Source: Alphaproteobacteria bacterium
GTDB taxonomy: Bacteria; Pseudomonadota; Alphaproteobacteria; Puniceispirillales; Puniceispirillaceae
DNA: 5,468 nt
Assembly (NCBI GenBank): GCA_011524805.1
Contig: WTJO01000190.1
Coordinates: 1-5,468, forward strand
Direction of reading: 5' to 3'
In this document: in pieces, positions 1 through 5,203 of the stretch
Position numbering within the stretch: position 1 is the first letter of the stretch
Layout: each line of letters opens with the position of its first letter
Notes under the pieces: generated by a model
Told to the model about the DNA's origin: nothing
Database searches by the model: none
The model's input: the letters and a program-made list of their open reading frames with translations, nothing else
Translations under genes and position numbers: made by a program

Positions 1-52
<52 letters not shown>

Positions 53-63
53 ACAGAGGGGGT

Positions 64-91
64 TTTACACCTGATCATGCCATGATTTCAA
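64..91 (-). promoter_or_regulatory. candidate promoter of tRNA-Pro
   Basis: On the minus strand, TTGAAA (91-86, five of six matches to TTGACA) is followed after 16 bp by TGTAAA (69-64, four of six matches to TATAAT). Initiation about seven bases further on would leave a leader of only a few bases before the mature tRNA 5' end at 52, as is common for tRNA genes. The spacer contains a small inverted repeat (ATCAT-GCC-ATGAT, 74-86) of unknown meaning. The match is by eye only. Confidence 0.45.
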
Positions 92-93
92 GC

Positions 94-125
94 AAAAAAT
101 ATCGCTATATCACCGAACAGGTGAT
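94..125 (-). terminator. weak terminator candidate after the DUF192 gene
   Basis: A perfect 6-bp inverted repeat, ATCACC-GAACA-GGTGAT (109-125), lies 20 bp beyond the DUF192 stop codon. On the minus strand it is followed by a run of six T (99-94), but the run begins 9 bases after the stem. That is further away than in a good Rho-independent terminator, so this may be a weak terminator or chance. It separates the DUF192 gene from the tRNA promoter candidate. Confidence 0.3.
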
Positions 126-145
126 TTTCCTGCGGCGTGGCCAGC

Positions 146-664
146 CTATCTGGCTTCAGGCACGGCAGTTTCAATCGTGATTTGACTGCCAATATCAATA
201 TTAAGGCGTTTTGCCTCCCCACCTTTCAATTCAACTACCATGGCTGTCAGACGATGCGAAGAATGCAATGTCTCGGATTCGGGCTCTGCCATATGAACAA
301 GATGAAATAATGTCCCTGCTTCCGAAAAGAATAGAATATCCAGAGGTATAAATGTATTTTTCATCCAGAATAATCTAAGCGCAGAAACAGGCCATAAAAA
401 CAGCATTGCCTCTTCAGAGCTAAATTCATATCTGTACATCAGCCCTTTGCGCCGCAATTCCGGCGTATGCGCCAGTTCTGCAGAATAACGAAATTCTTCT
501 CCTTGTGTATTACGGATGACGATATCGATAAATGCCTTATCTTCTGCAAAGGCAGGCATGCCAAGCGCACCAATCAGAAATAGCGCAACACAGACGATAC
601 GGCGTGAGCCTCTCATACCCCGCTTTACCAATGTGTGAGGCTGTTTTTCGTGTGCCAGATTCAT
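146..664 (-). CDS. secreted DUF192 family protein
   Basis: This encodes 172 residues with an N-terminal export signal and one DUF192 domain. A basic stretch (KRGMRGSRR, residues 14-22) precedes the hydrophobic core VCVALFLIGALGMPAFA, with likely signal peptidase I cleavage after Ala40, so the mature protein should be periplasmic. The DUF192 signature is clear: RRKGLMYR (71-78), FWMKNTFIPLDILF (99-112), and VVELKGGEAKRLNI (143-156) near the end. The family has no established biochemical function. The start at 664 has an AAAGGA about 14 bases upstream, overlapping the stop of the preceding gene. An alternative ATG at 616 (residue 17) would give a more standard 24-residue signal peptide, and neither start has an ideal ribosome site. 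It follows the deacetylase-like gene by 17 bp, so the two are probably one transcript. No shared function can be inferred from that. Confidence 0.9.
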   Translation of the reverse strand: MNLAHEKQPHTLVKRGMRGSRRIVCVALFLIGALGMPAFAEDKAFIDIVIRNTQGEEFRYSAELAHTPELRRKGLMYRYEFSSEEAMLFLWPVSALRLFWMKNTFIPLDILFFSEAGTLFHLVHMAEPESETLHSSHRLTAMVVELKGGEAKRLNIDIGSQITIETAVPEAR

Positions 665-681
665 ATGCGTCAGATTATCCT

Positions 682-1767
682 TTACGTGCCAGCCGCTTCA
701 TTAGACCTGACATCTCCAAGCCTGACAAACCAGTGTTCAGGCGGCGTTCTGCCCCTACGGTGCTGCCATTCAAGACATCTCAGAATATGCTCGGCTGCGG
801 GTGGCAATAAAATAGAGCCTGGTTCATGCCCGCAGATAAGTCCCCAGATGCCAGCCCATGCACGCGCAGTTGTATAGGGGTTATATCCGCCACCGCCTAG
901 CACAAGCGCAGGGATATTGCGTGATAACAATGCGGAAACTGCCTGCCAATAGCCAAGATTACTGTAGCACAGCCCGGATTGAGGATCATCTGCAAGCCCG
1001 TCACATCCGGCCTGAAGAATAATGACCTGCGGCTGAAAACTATCCAGAGACGGCAATATATATTCTGTACAAATCTTGATAAGCTCTGCATCACCTGCCC
1101 CACGCGGCAAAGTGAAATTTTCAGCAAAACCGCCCGCAATATCACCTTGCGCGCCGGTTCGCGGCCATCTATTTTCCTCATGCACCGAAAACAGCCTTAT
1201 CCGCTCATCGTCTGAAAAATGGGCTTCGACACCATCTGGATGATGCGCATCAATGTCGATATAGGCAATTTTATCAATGCCGGCCTCTAGCAAAACAGCG
1301 ATAGCCAGCGCAGGGTCATTCACAAAACAGAACCCGTTCGCCCTGTCAGGCATGCCATGATGGGTGCCACCTGCCGGATTATAAACAATATCTGCCTGCC
1401 CCTGTGCCAGCATTTCAGCCCCTATCATACTGGCATGGGCGGCGGTTGCCGGACGGGCATAAATCTGGGGAAAAATAGGATTATTATCCTTGCCAATCCT
1501 GTGACGTTCCATCCGCGCAGCATCCAGAGACTGATCATGTTCAGCATCGATAAGCGCCGAAATATAGTCAGATGTGTGAAACATTGCCAGCTGTGCTGCT
1601 GTCGCTGGTTCAACATGCCGATACATACTGTCCGAAAGCCACCCAAGCTCAAAACATATATCGATAACAGGCCAGACACGCGCAATATTAAGCGGGTGGC
1701 CTGCACCATAGACAGACCCTCTGAAAATATCAGACCCCATGAAATATCTGCGTGTAAATCTTTCCAT
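682..1767 (-). CDS. histone deacetylase family (AcuC/acetylpolyamine-hydrolase-like) zinc amidohydrolase
   Basis: This complete 361-residue protein of the arginase/deacetylase fold spans the usual length for the family. Bacterial members remove acetyl groups from acetylated lysines or small amines such as acetylpolyamines; the substrate here is unknown and the protein should be cytoplasmic, since no signal is seen. The N-terminal family block GSDIFRGSVYGAGHP is at residues 11-25. The His dyad lies in GGTHHG (H136, H137), followed by GFCFVNDPALAI (145-156). The metal-site block YIDIDAHHPDGVE (169-181) supplies D173 and H175, and D261 in GLADD completes the zinc ligands. The catalytic Tyr is Y295 in LGGGGYN. 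P177 stands where classical HDACs have Gly. An in-frame TAA four codons upstream (1777-1779) limits the start to the ATG at 1767 or the ATG at residue 10. I prefer 1767, although no convincing Shine-Dalgarno precedes it (AGAGAG abuts the ATG). It heads the two-gene unit with the DUF192 gene. Confidence 0.93.
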   Translation of the reverse strand: MERFTRRYFMGSDIFRGSVYGAGHPLNIARVWPVIDICFELGWLSDSMYRHVEPATAAQLAMFHTSDYISALIDAEHDQSLDAARMERHRIGKDNNPIFPQIYARPATAAHASMIGAEMLAQGQADIVYNPAGGTHHGMPDRANGFCFVNDPALAIAVLLEAGIDKIAYIDIDAHHPDGVEAHFSDDERIRLFSVHEENRWPRTGAQGDIAGGFAENFTLPRGAGDAELIKICTEYILPSLDSFQPQVIILQAGCDGLADDPQSGLCYSNLGYWQAVSALLSRNIPALVLGGGGYNPYTTARAWAGIWGLICGHEPGSILLPPAAEHILRCLEWQHRRGRTPPEHWFVRLGDVRSNEAAGT

Positions 1768-1782
1768 CTCTCTAACTTAGTT

Positions 1783-1815
1783 ATTATCGGTCTGTTGACC
1801 AGTCTGATAAGACTG
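1783..1815 (-). promoter_or_regulatory. candidate promoter/operator of the deacetylase gene
   Basis: On the minus strand GATAAT (1788-1783, five of six to TATAAT) lies 16 bp after TTATCA (1810-1805, four of six to TTGACA). This would give a leader of under 10 bases, which fits the poor ribosome site. Two inverted repeats sit on it: CAGTCT-GATA-AGACTG (1800-1815), which covers the -35 box, and GGTC-TGTT-GACC (1789-1800), which fills most of the spacer. A repressor bound there would block the promoter. No known regulator box is recognised. Confidence 0.3.
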
Positions 1816-1845
1816 CTGTTAGCTGCCATTTTTTACGCATGATTA

Positions 1846-1898
1846 AAGGGGTGCCATGCGTGCCGTTCAGGTTATGCATTTGCGCTTTATTAGCCCTT
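1846..1898 (+). ncRNA. candidate structured RNA leader of nhaA
   Basis: The plus strand can fold into one long imperfect hairpin. AAGGG (1846-1850) pairs with CCCTT (1894-1898). GTGC (1851-1854) pairs with GCGC (1882-1885), leaving an 8-base bulge on the 3' side. ATGCGTG (1856-1862) pairs with TTATGCA(T) (1873-1879) including two G-T wobbles, and CC (1863-1864) pairs with GG (1870-1871) around loop GTTCA. That is about 18 pairs, ending 87 bases before the nhaA start. Cation-responsive RNAs (the nhaA-I and nhaA-II motifs, reported as lithium riboswitches) are known upstream of nhaA genes, but I cannot match this leader to either consensus from memory. No clear promoter upstream proves that it is transcribed. 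Confidence 0.3.
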
Positions 1899-1971
1899 AG
1901 TGTACAAAATGAAAAGACATTAATGGTCAATGCGATATTGGTTAAAAATTGTCTATATCAGAGGCGATAGT

Positions 1972-1977
1972 AAGGAG
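1972..1977 (+). promoter_or_regulatory. strong ribosome binding site of nhaA
   Basis: AAGGAG lies 8 bases before the ATG at 1986. It is the best Shine-Dalgarno sequence in the window and fixes the nhaA start. Confidence 0.8.
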
Positions 1978-1985
1978 AGGGGAAA

Positions 1986-3236
1986 ATGTCTGCATCACAA
2001 AATTCGGTATGGGGATTTATCCAAGAATATTCAGTATTACTGGTACTTGGTGCGTTTGGAGCGCTTATCTGGGCGAATATCGATTATTATAGCTATCATC
2101 ATATTGTTGATATTGTTCTGTTTGATCATTCACCTATTGGCCATCTGCATGACGGGCACCGCACATTAACATTACATTATCTGATTAATGATGTGCTGAT
2201 GGCGCTGTTTTTCGGTATCGCAGGTAAGGAAGTCTGGGAAGCCGTAGCGCTGAAAAATGGCTCTTTGCGAGGCAAGAAAGCACTTACGCCCCTGATTGCC
2301 ACTGCAGGCGGCATGATAGGCCCTGTTTCGGTATATCTGTTAGGTGCTTTTGCTGTTGGTAAATTCGCAGCCCTTGCTAATGGCTGGGCCATCCCTACCG
2401 CCACAGATATTGCATTTTCATATCTTGTTGGCCGTATCATTTTTGGCGCAAAACACCCTGCGGTTGGATTTTTGCTGTTGCTAGCGATTGCTGATGATGC
2501 TGCCGGTCTTATTATTCTGGCGGTCTTCTATCCGCAAGGCGAACTGAATCTGGAATGGCTGTTATTATCTTTAGGCGCTTCATTGGCCGCCTATCTGCTA
2601 TTTAACTATATGCCGCGCCGGGCAGATGGCGGTGATGCAGCAAGGCCTGTATCAACCCGTGTGCGGGCACGCTTTGGCTACTGGCCGTATATCATTGCTG
2701 GCTGTGCAAGCTGGTATGGCTTCCAGCAAGCAGGTATTCACCCTGCCCTTGGGTTATTGCCTGTTATTCCGGCAATACCTCATGCAGATACCGGATTTGG
2801 GGTATTTGGTGCAAATGAAACCCATAAGCATGACATGCTCAATGATATGGAACATGGGCTGAAAGCACCTGTTGAAGTGATTTTGATGCTGTTCGGATTT
2901 GCCAATGCGGGTGTGGTATTCTCATCTATGGGCGATGCAACATGGCTTGTTCTTGGCGGACTGATTATCGGCAAGCCTGTTGGTATTCTGCTTCTTGGTG
3001 CAATAGCCGCCGCAGGCCTCAAACTTGGCCTGCCAGAAGGCATGCGCATCATTGATTTGCTGATTATCGGCTTTATTGCGGCGATAGGCTTTACCGTCTC
3101 GCTATTTATCTCAGCTGTTGCCTTTCCTGCAGGCGAGATACAGGATGCCGCAAAGATGGGCGCACTATTCTCGTTTGGTGCAGTATTCCTGTCGTTGATT
3201 GTCGCAAAAATTATCGGCGTCAAGAAAATGGAATAG
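1986..3236 (+). CDS. nhaA: NhaA family Na+/H+ antiporter
   Basis: This inner-membrane protein of 416 residues exports Na+ (or Li+) in exchange for protons, giving pH and sodium homeostasis. Many hydrophobic segments run from about residue 16 to 411, consistent with the NhaA fold of 12 spans. The family hallmarks are present. GKEVWEA (80-86) corresponds to the GLEVKRE region. GWAIPTATDIAF carries D141, equivalent to E. coli Asp133. AIADDAAG carries D170 and D171, equivalent to the ion-binding Asp163/Asp164 pair. IIGKPVGI carries K330, equivalent to Lys300, and IGFTVSLFIS (367-376) matches the conserved TM XI block. It is about 28 residues longer than E. coli NhaA (388); part of this is a polar, Arg-rich loop at about 209-230 and a His/Asp/Met-rich stretch at 280-290 (HKHDMLNDMEH), next to a conserved loop. 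It stands alone between its own leader and a strong terminator, so it is probably monocistronic. Confidence 0.96.
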   Translation: MSASQNSVWGFIQEYSVLLVLGAFGALIWANIDYYSYHHIVDIVLFDHSPIGHLHDGHRTLTLHYLINDVLMALFFGIAGKEVWEAVALKNGSLRGKKALTPLIATAGGMIGPVSVYLLGAFAVGKFAALANGWAIPTATDIAFSYLVGRIIFGAKHPAVGFLLLLAIADDAAGLIILAVFYPQGELNLEWLLLSLGASLAAYLLFNYMPRRADGGDAARPVSTRVRARFGYWPYIIAGCASWYGFQQAGIHPALGLLPVIPAIPHADTGFGVFGANETHKHDMLNDMEHGLKAPVEVILMLFGFANAGVVFSSMGDATWLVLGGLIIGKPVGILLLGAIAAAGLKLGLPEGMRIIDLLIIGFIAAIGFTVSLFISAVAFPAGEIQDAAKMGALFSFGAVFLSLIVAKIIGVKKME

Positions 3237-3266
3237 CGTGTCCCATAGCATGCTATAAGACAATCG

Positions 3267-3306
3267 GAAAAGAGGCTGAGTATCTTGTCAGCCTCTTTTC
3301 TTTTTT
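3267..3306 (+). terminator. Rho-independent terminator of nhaA
   Basis: A perfect 13-bp stem pairs positions 3267-3279 (GAAAAGAGGCTGA) with 3288-3300, with an 8-base loop GTATCTTG, and is followed directly by six T (3301-3306). The A-rich left flank and T-rich right flank also give some potential in the reverse direction. It starts 30 bp after the nhaA stop. Confidence 0.95.
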
Positions 3307-3313
3307 GTATAAG
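3285..3313 (+). promoter_or_regulatory. candidate sigma-70-type promoter nested in the nhaA terminator
   Basis: TTGTCA (3285-3290, five of six to TTGACA) is separated by exactly 17 bp from TATAAG (3308-3313, five of six to TATAAT). Initiation near 3320 would give a leader of about 29 bases before the small ORF at 3349. The -35 box occupies the loop and the base of the right arm of the terminator stem. Confidence 0.55.
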
Positions 3314-3348
3314 ATAAAGCAGAAGATTATGATCTTTTGGGGGAAAAA

Positions 3349-3480
3349 ATGGGCGCATCACAAAAACCAAGACCAGCAGGTGTTCCAGAAGAAAATGAAT
3401 ATCATTCACTGCACTGGACAGTCATTGTGACCTATATTCTGGCCATAGGCGCATTATATCTGTTGCTCTCTGGCGAGTAA
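3349..3480 (+). CDS. small single-span membrane protein, 43 residues, unknown function
   Basis: This short ORF runs from an ATG at 3349 to TAA at 3478-3480. It begins MGASQKPRPAGVPEENEYHS, a polar Pro-rich segment (1-20), continues with LHW, and then has one hydrophobic span (about residues 24-41, TVIVTYILAIGALYLLLS) before GE. The expected topology is a cytoplasmic N-terminus and one membrane helix, but the charges do not settle this. Support for translation is a GGGGG (3339-3343) five bases before the ATG, a good promoter 29 bases upstream of the leader start, and placement in a gap that is otherwise empty. It lies 36 bp before the Fe-S scaffold gene in the same direction. I do not recognise a family. 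Confidence 0.6.
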   Translation: MGASQKPRPAGVPEENEYHSLHWTVIVTYILAIGALYLLLSGE

Positions 3481-3486
3481 GTATCT

Positions 3487-3505
3487 GCTTTGCATGTTGC
3501 AAAGC
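3487..3505. repeat. perfect inverted repeat between the small ORF and the Fe-S scaffold gene
   Basis: GCTTTGCA-TGT-TGCAAAGC has 8-bp arms and a 3-base centre. It lies 6 bp after the stop of the 43-residue gene and 11 bp before the preferred scaffold start. It may be an operator or a hairpin that affects translation of the scaffold gene. It lacks a T run, so it is not a terminator. It matches no iron or redox regulator box that I know. Confidence 0.6.
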
Positions 3506-3516
3506 GCGGAATTTAT

Positions 3517-3924
3517 ATGGAAAAGCTGTATCAAGACGGAATGCTGGCGCTTGCGAAAATAGCGCGAAACACCCGGCCAATTGAGTCAGCTACCCATATA
3601 GCCGAGGTTAACAATCCTGTATGTGGTGACAAGGTCATTGCCTCTATCCAGCTTCAAGATAATATCATCACAGATGCCTCTGTGATAACCAGAGGCTGCG
3701 CTTTGTGCGAGGCTGGTGCTGGTTTGTGGATTGAAACCTGCACTGGTCATTCACTTGACGAGATAGATGATATTGGCCAGCGCCTGCTAAAATGGCTTCA
3801 GCAGGATGAACAGCCCTGTCCGCTAGAACAGGCGGCACCGCTTGCTCCTGTAAGAGCAATAAAAAACAGGCATCAATGCGTGATGCTTGCTTTTAGGACA
3901 AGTACCGCATTTACGCCTGTATAG
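3517..3924 (+). CDS. Fe-S cluster assembly scaffold, NifU N-terminal/SufU-IscU-like
   Basis: From the ATG at 3517 this gives 135 residues, close to SufU/IscU length. The family builds or transfers Fe-S clusters or, for SufU, accepts sulfur from the cysteine desulfurase SufS. The three conserved cysteines and the aspartate are in place: NPVCGD (33-38, C36 and D38), GCALCEAG (60-67, C61) and RHQCVMLAF (118-126, C121), matching SufU Cys41, Asp43, Cys66 and Cys128. Additional cysteines C64, C75 and C101 are present; C64, three residues after C61, is notable. The spacing between C61 and C121 fits the SufU-type insertion rather than IscU. An in-frame TTG at 3490 would add nine residues but lies inside the inverted repeat at 3487-3505, so I prefer the ATG; its ribosome site (around CGGA, 3506-3510) is weak. 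No desulfurase or other suf/isc gene is in the window. The next gene is convergent. Confidence 0.85.
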   Translation: MEKLYQDGMLALAKIARNTRPIESATHIAEVNNPVCGDKVIASIQLQDNIITDASVITRGCALCEAGAGLWIETCTGHSLDEIDDIGQRLLKWLQQDEQPCPLEQAAPLAPVRAIKNRHQCVMLAFRTSTAFTPV

Positions 3925-3943
3925 ATATTTACATGATTATCCT

Positions 3944-3963
3944 GCCTGCGCCCGGGCACAGGC
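3944..3963. other. GC-rich hairpin between convergent genes
   Basis: GCCTGCGCC (3944-3952) and GGCACAGGC (3955-3963) form a stem with one mismatch, centred on CCCGGG. It lies between the stops of the scaffold gene (3924, plus) and the 32-residue ORF (3977, minus), and may act as a shared barrier to transcription. Neither side has a T run, so it is not a standard Rho-independent terminator. Confidence 0.35.
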
Positions 3964-3976
3964 ATGCAGTCAGCGA

Positions 3977-4075
3977 TTAATCAGGCTGTTTTGAGAACAC
4001 TTCAAACGCCCAGATAGCTAGTGCCAGCGCTGTTGGAAACCCGATAACAAGAAACAAACCCACCGTTGCGTCCAT
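3977..4075 (-). CDS. small single-span membrane protein, 32 residues, unknown function
   Basis: On the minus strand an ATG at 4075 opens a 32-codon ORF ending in TAA (3979-3977). The product starts MDATVGLFLVIGFPTALALA and ends IWAFEVFSKQPD. This is a single hydrophobic helix (about 5-24) with an acidic N-terminus and a polar tail carrying its only Lys, which suggests an inside C-terminus. A GGGGG lies five bases before the ATG, the same arrangement as for the 43-residue ORF at 3349. This shape recalls tiny accessory subunits of membrane complexes such as terminal oxidases, but there is no sequence match to name one. It lies 133 bp downstream of the 2-hydroxyacid dehydrogenase gene in the same direction; cotranscription is possible. 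Confidence 0.55.
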   Translation of the reverse strand: MDATVGLFLVIGFPTALALAIWAFEVFSKQPD

Positions 4076-4178
4076 AATGACCCCCTATATGTGACTTTCT
4101 GCGTAATGAGTAAATCAAATTTCTGGCGATGTCATCAAGATAATAGTCACGAATAGCCAGTTTTTCATTTTACCTGCA

Positions 4179-4204
4179 CCGGAGATATCCGGCTGGCACG
4201 CCGG
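4179..4204. repeat. two overlapping, mutually exclusive small hairpins
   Basis: CCGGA-GATA-TCCGG (4179-4192) and CCGGC-TGGCAC-GCCGG (4189-4204) share bases 4189-4192, so only one can form at a time. They begin 4 bp beyond the stop of the 2-hydroxyacid dehydrogenase gene on its transcript. No T run follows on the minus strand, so this is a poor intrinsic terminator; it might protect the 3' end of the mRNA. Confidence 0.35.
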
Positions 4205-4208
4205 CATA

Positions 4209-5201
4209 TCAATCCTGATGCGCCTGTAAATCAATTTCATTATCAAGCAAGTCTGAATCAAAATACTGCTTCAGATTTGCAATCACAGCCGCGATCTTCT
4301 GTTCGGTCGCATCTTTTGTGCCTGCCGCGATATGTGGTGATAAAATTGCCTTTTGATTGGTGAGTAGCGGATTATCCGCATTAACAGGCTCATATTCAAA
4401 TACATCCAGACCTGCGCTTGTCAGATGCCCGTCCCGCAAGGCTTTATCAAGGGCAATTTCATCTACCAGACCACCTCTGGCCGCATTGATAAAGATTGCC
4501 CCCTGTTTCATCTTGCCTATTACCTCGGCACTGATAATATTCTTTGTGCTTGCCATCAGAGGCAAATGCAGACTAAGCACGTCATTCTGGGTAACCAGCT
4601 CGTCAAAACTGACCTTGCTAACCTGATATTGCTGTGTGAAGGTATCATCTTTTGTAACATACGGATCACAATAGCTTACCCTGCATCCGAAATTTGCCAG
4701 ACGTATGGCCACCAATGAGCCAATCCTGCCCATCCCCAGCAACCCGACAGACATCTGTGACAACTCACGCGACTGCATCCGCAAATCATTTACAAGCCAG
4801 CGCCCCTCTCGAAGTTGGTTATCTGCATATACGGTGTGTTTTGAAGCGGCCAGAATAAGCAAAACTGTATGTTCTGCAACCGAGACAGTGCTACCTGCCA
4901 GATTGATTGCCAGCCGTATCTGGCGCGATTTCAGCGTTTTCCAGTCAGTGGTATCATGCCAGCCCACCCCCTGATGCTGAACCACCCTGAGATGTGTGGC
5001 GGCATTGATGGTTGAATCTTTTAGCTTATGGCCTGCAACAACCGCAGCATCACAGTCTGCTATTTTTTCGCACCGCTCTTCATCGTCATCTGCCTCAAGT
5101 GTAATAATATCAAATTCATCACCAGCCGCCATATAGAACAGATCGTAAATTTCCTGAGGTGCAAAGCTATTATAAAATATTTTTGGCTTGTTTGAGGTCA
5201 T
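4209..5201 (-). CDS. D-isomer-specific 2-hydroxyacid dehydrogenase, NAD(P)-dependent
   Basis: This complete 330-residue cytoplasmic oxidoreductase interconverts a 2-hydroxyacid and a 2-oxoacid. The N-terminal substrate domain covers about 1-100, the Rossmann domain about 101-290, and the last helix returns to the first domain. The dinucleotide loop is GLLGMGRIG (G156, G158, G161). An Asp ends the second Rossmann strand (VSYCDP, D179), which favours NAD over NADP. The catalytic trio is R242 in NAARGG, E271 in DVFEYEP and H290 in SPHIAAGT. The start at 5201 is set by GGAG 8 bases upstream. It begins 2 bp after the stop of the upstream Ldh_2-type gene, and its ribosome site lies inside that gene, so the two are surely co-transcribed and may be translationally coupled. 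The family includes phosphoglycerate, glyoxylate, D-lactate and (S)-sulfolactate (SlcC) dehydrogenases; residues alone do not decide between them. The partner gene makes a SlcC-like role worth testing. Confidence 0.93.
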   Translation of the reverse strand: MTSNKPKIFYNSFAPQEIYDLFYMAAGDEFDIITLEADDDEERCEKIADCDAAVVAGHKLKDSTINAATHLRVVQHQGVGWHDTTDWKTLKSRQIRLAINLAGSTVSVAEHTVLLILAASKHTVYADNQLREGRWLVNDLRMQSRELSQMSVGLLGMGRIGSLVAIRLANFGCRVSYCDPYVTKDDTFTQQYQVSKVSFDELVTQNDVLSLHLPLMASTKNIISAEVIGKMKQGAIFINAARGGLVDEIALDKALRDGHLTSAGLDVFEYEPVNADNPLLTNQKAILSPHIAAGTKDATEQKIAAVIANLKQYFDSDLLDNEIDLQAHQD

Positions 5202-5203
5202 CT

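Noticed and set aside
140..154. GCCAG-CCTAT-CTGGC inverted repeat at the end of the DUF192 gene
   Set aside because: Five-bp arms with the stop codon in the loop and no T run on the minus strand; likely chance.
1425..1829. Long ORF on the minus strand overlapping the deacetylase gene in another frame
   Set aside because: It is a shadow of the deacetylase gene, which has a complete family signature in its own frame.
1880..1908. TTGCGC with TACAAA 17 bp on as an nhaA promoter
   Set aside because: Only three and four of six matches; it also overlaps the candidate leader hairpin, so I do not list it.
1923..1970. 15-codon plus-strand ORF in the nhaA leader, ending 15 bp before the nhaA ATG, a possible leader peptide
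   Set aside because: No ribosome site precedes it and it has no codon run that would suggest attenuation.
3870..3895. Hairpin GCATCA-ATGCG-TGATGC followed by GCTTTT near the 3' end of the scaffold gene, resembling a terminator
   Set aside because: It lies inside the coding sequence, over the codons of the conserved RHQC motif, and the T run is short.
4115..4168. 17-codon minus-strand ORF (MKNWLFVTIILMTSPEI) between the dehydrogenase and the 32-residue ORF
   Set aside because: It is hydrophobic and has AGG four bases upstream, but it is too short to distinguish from chance without conservation data.
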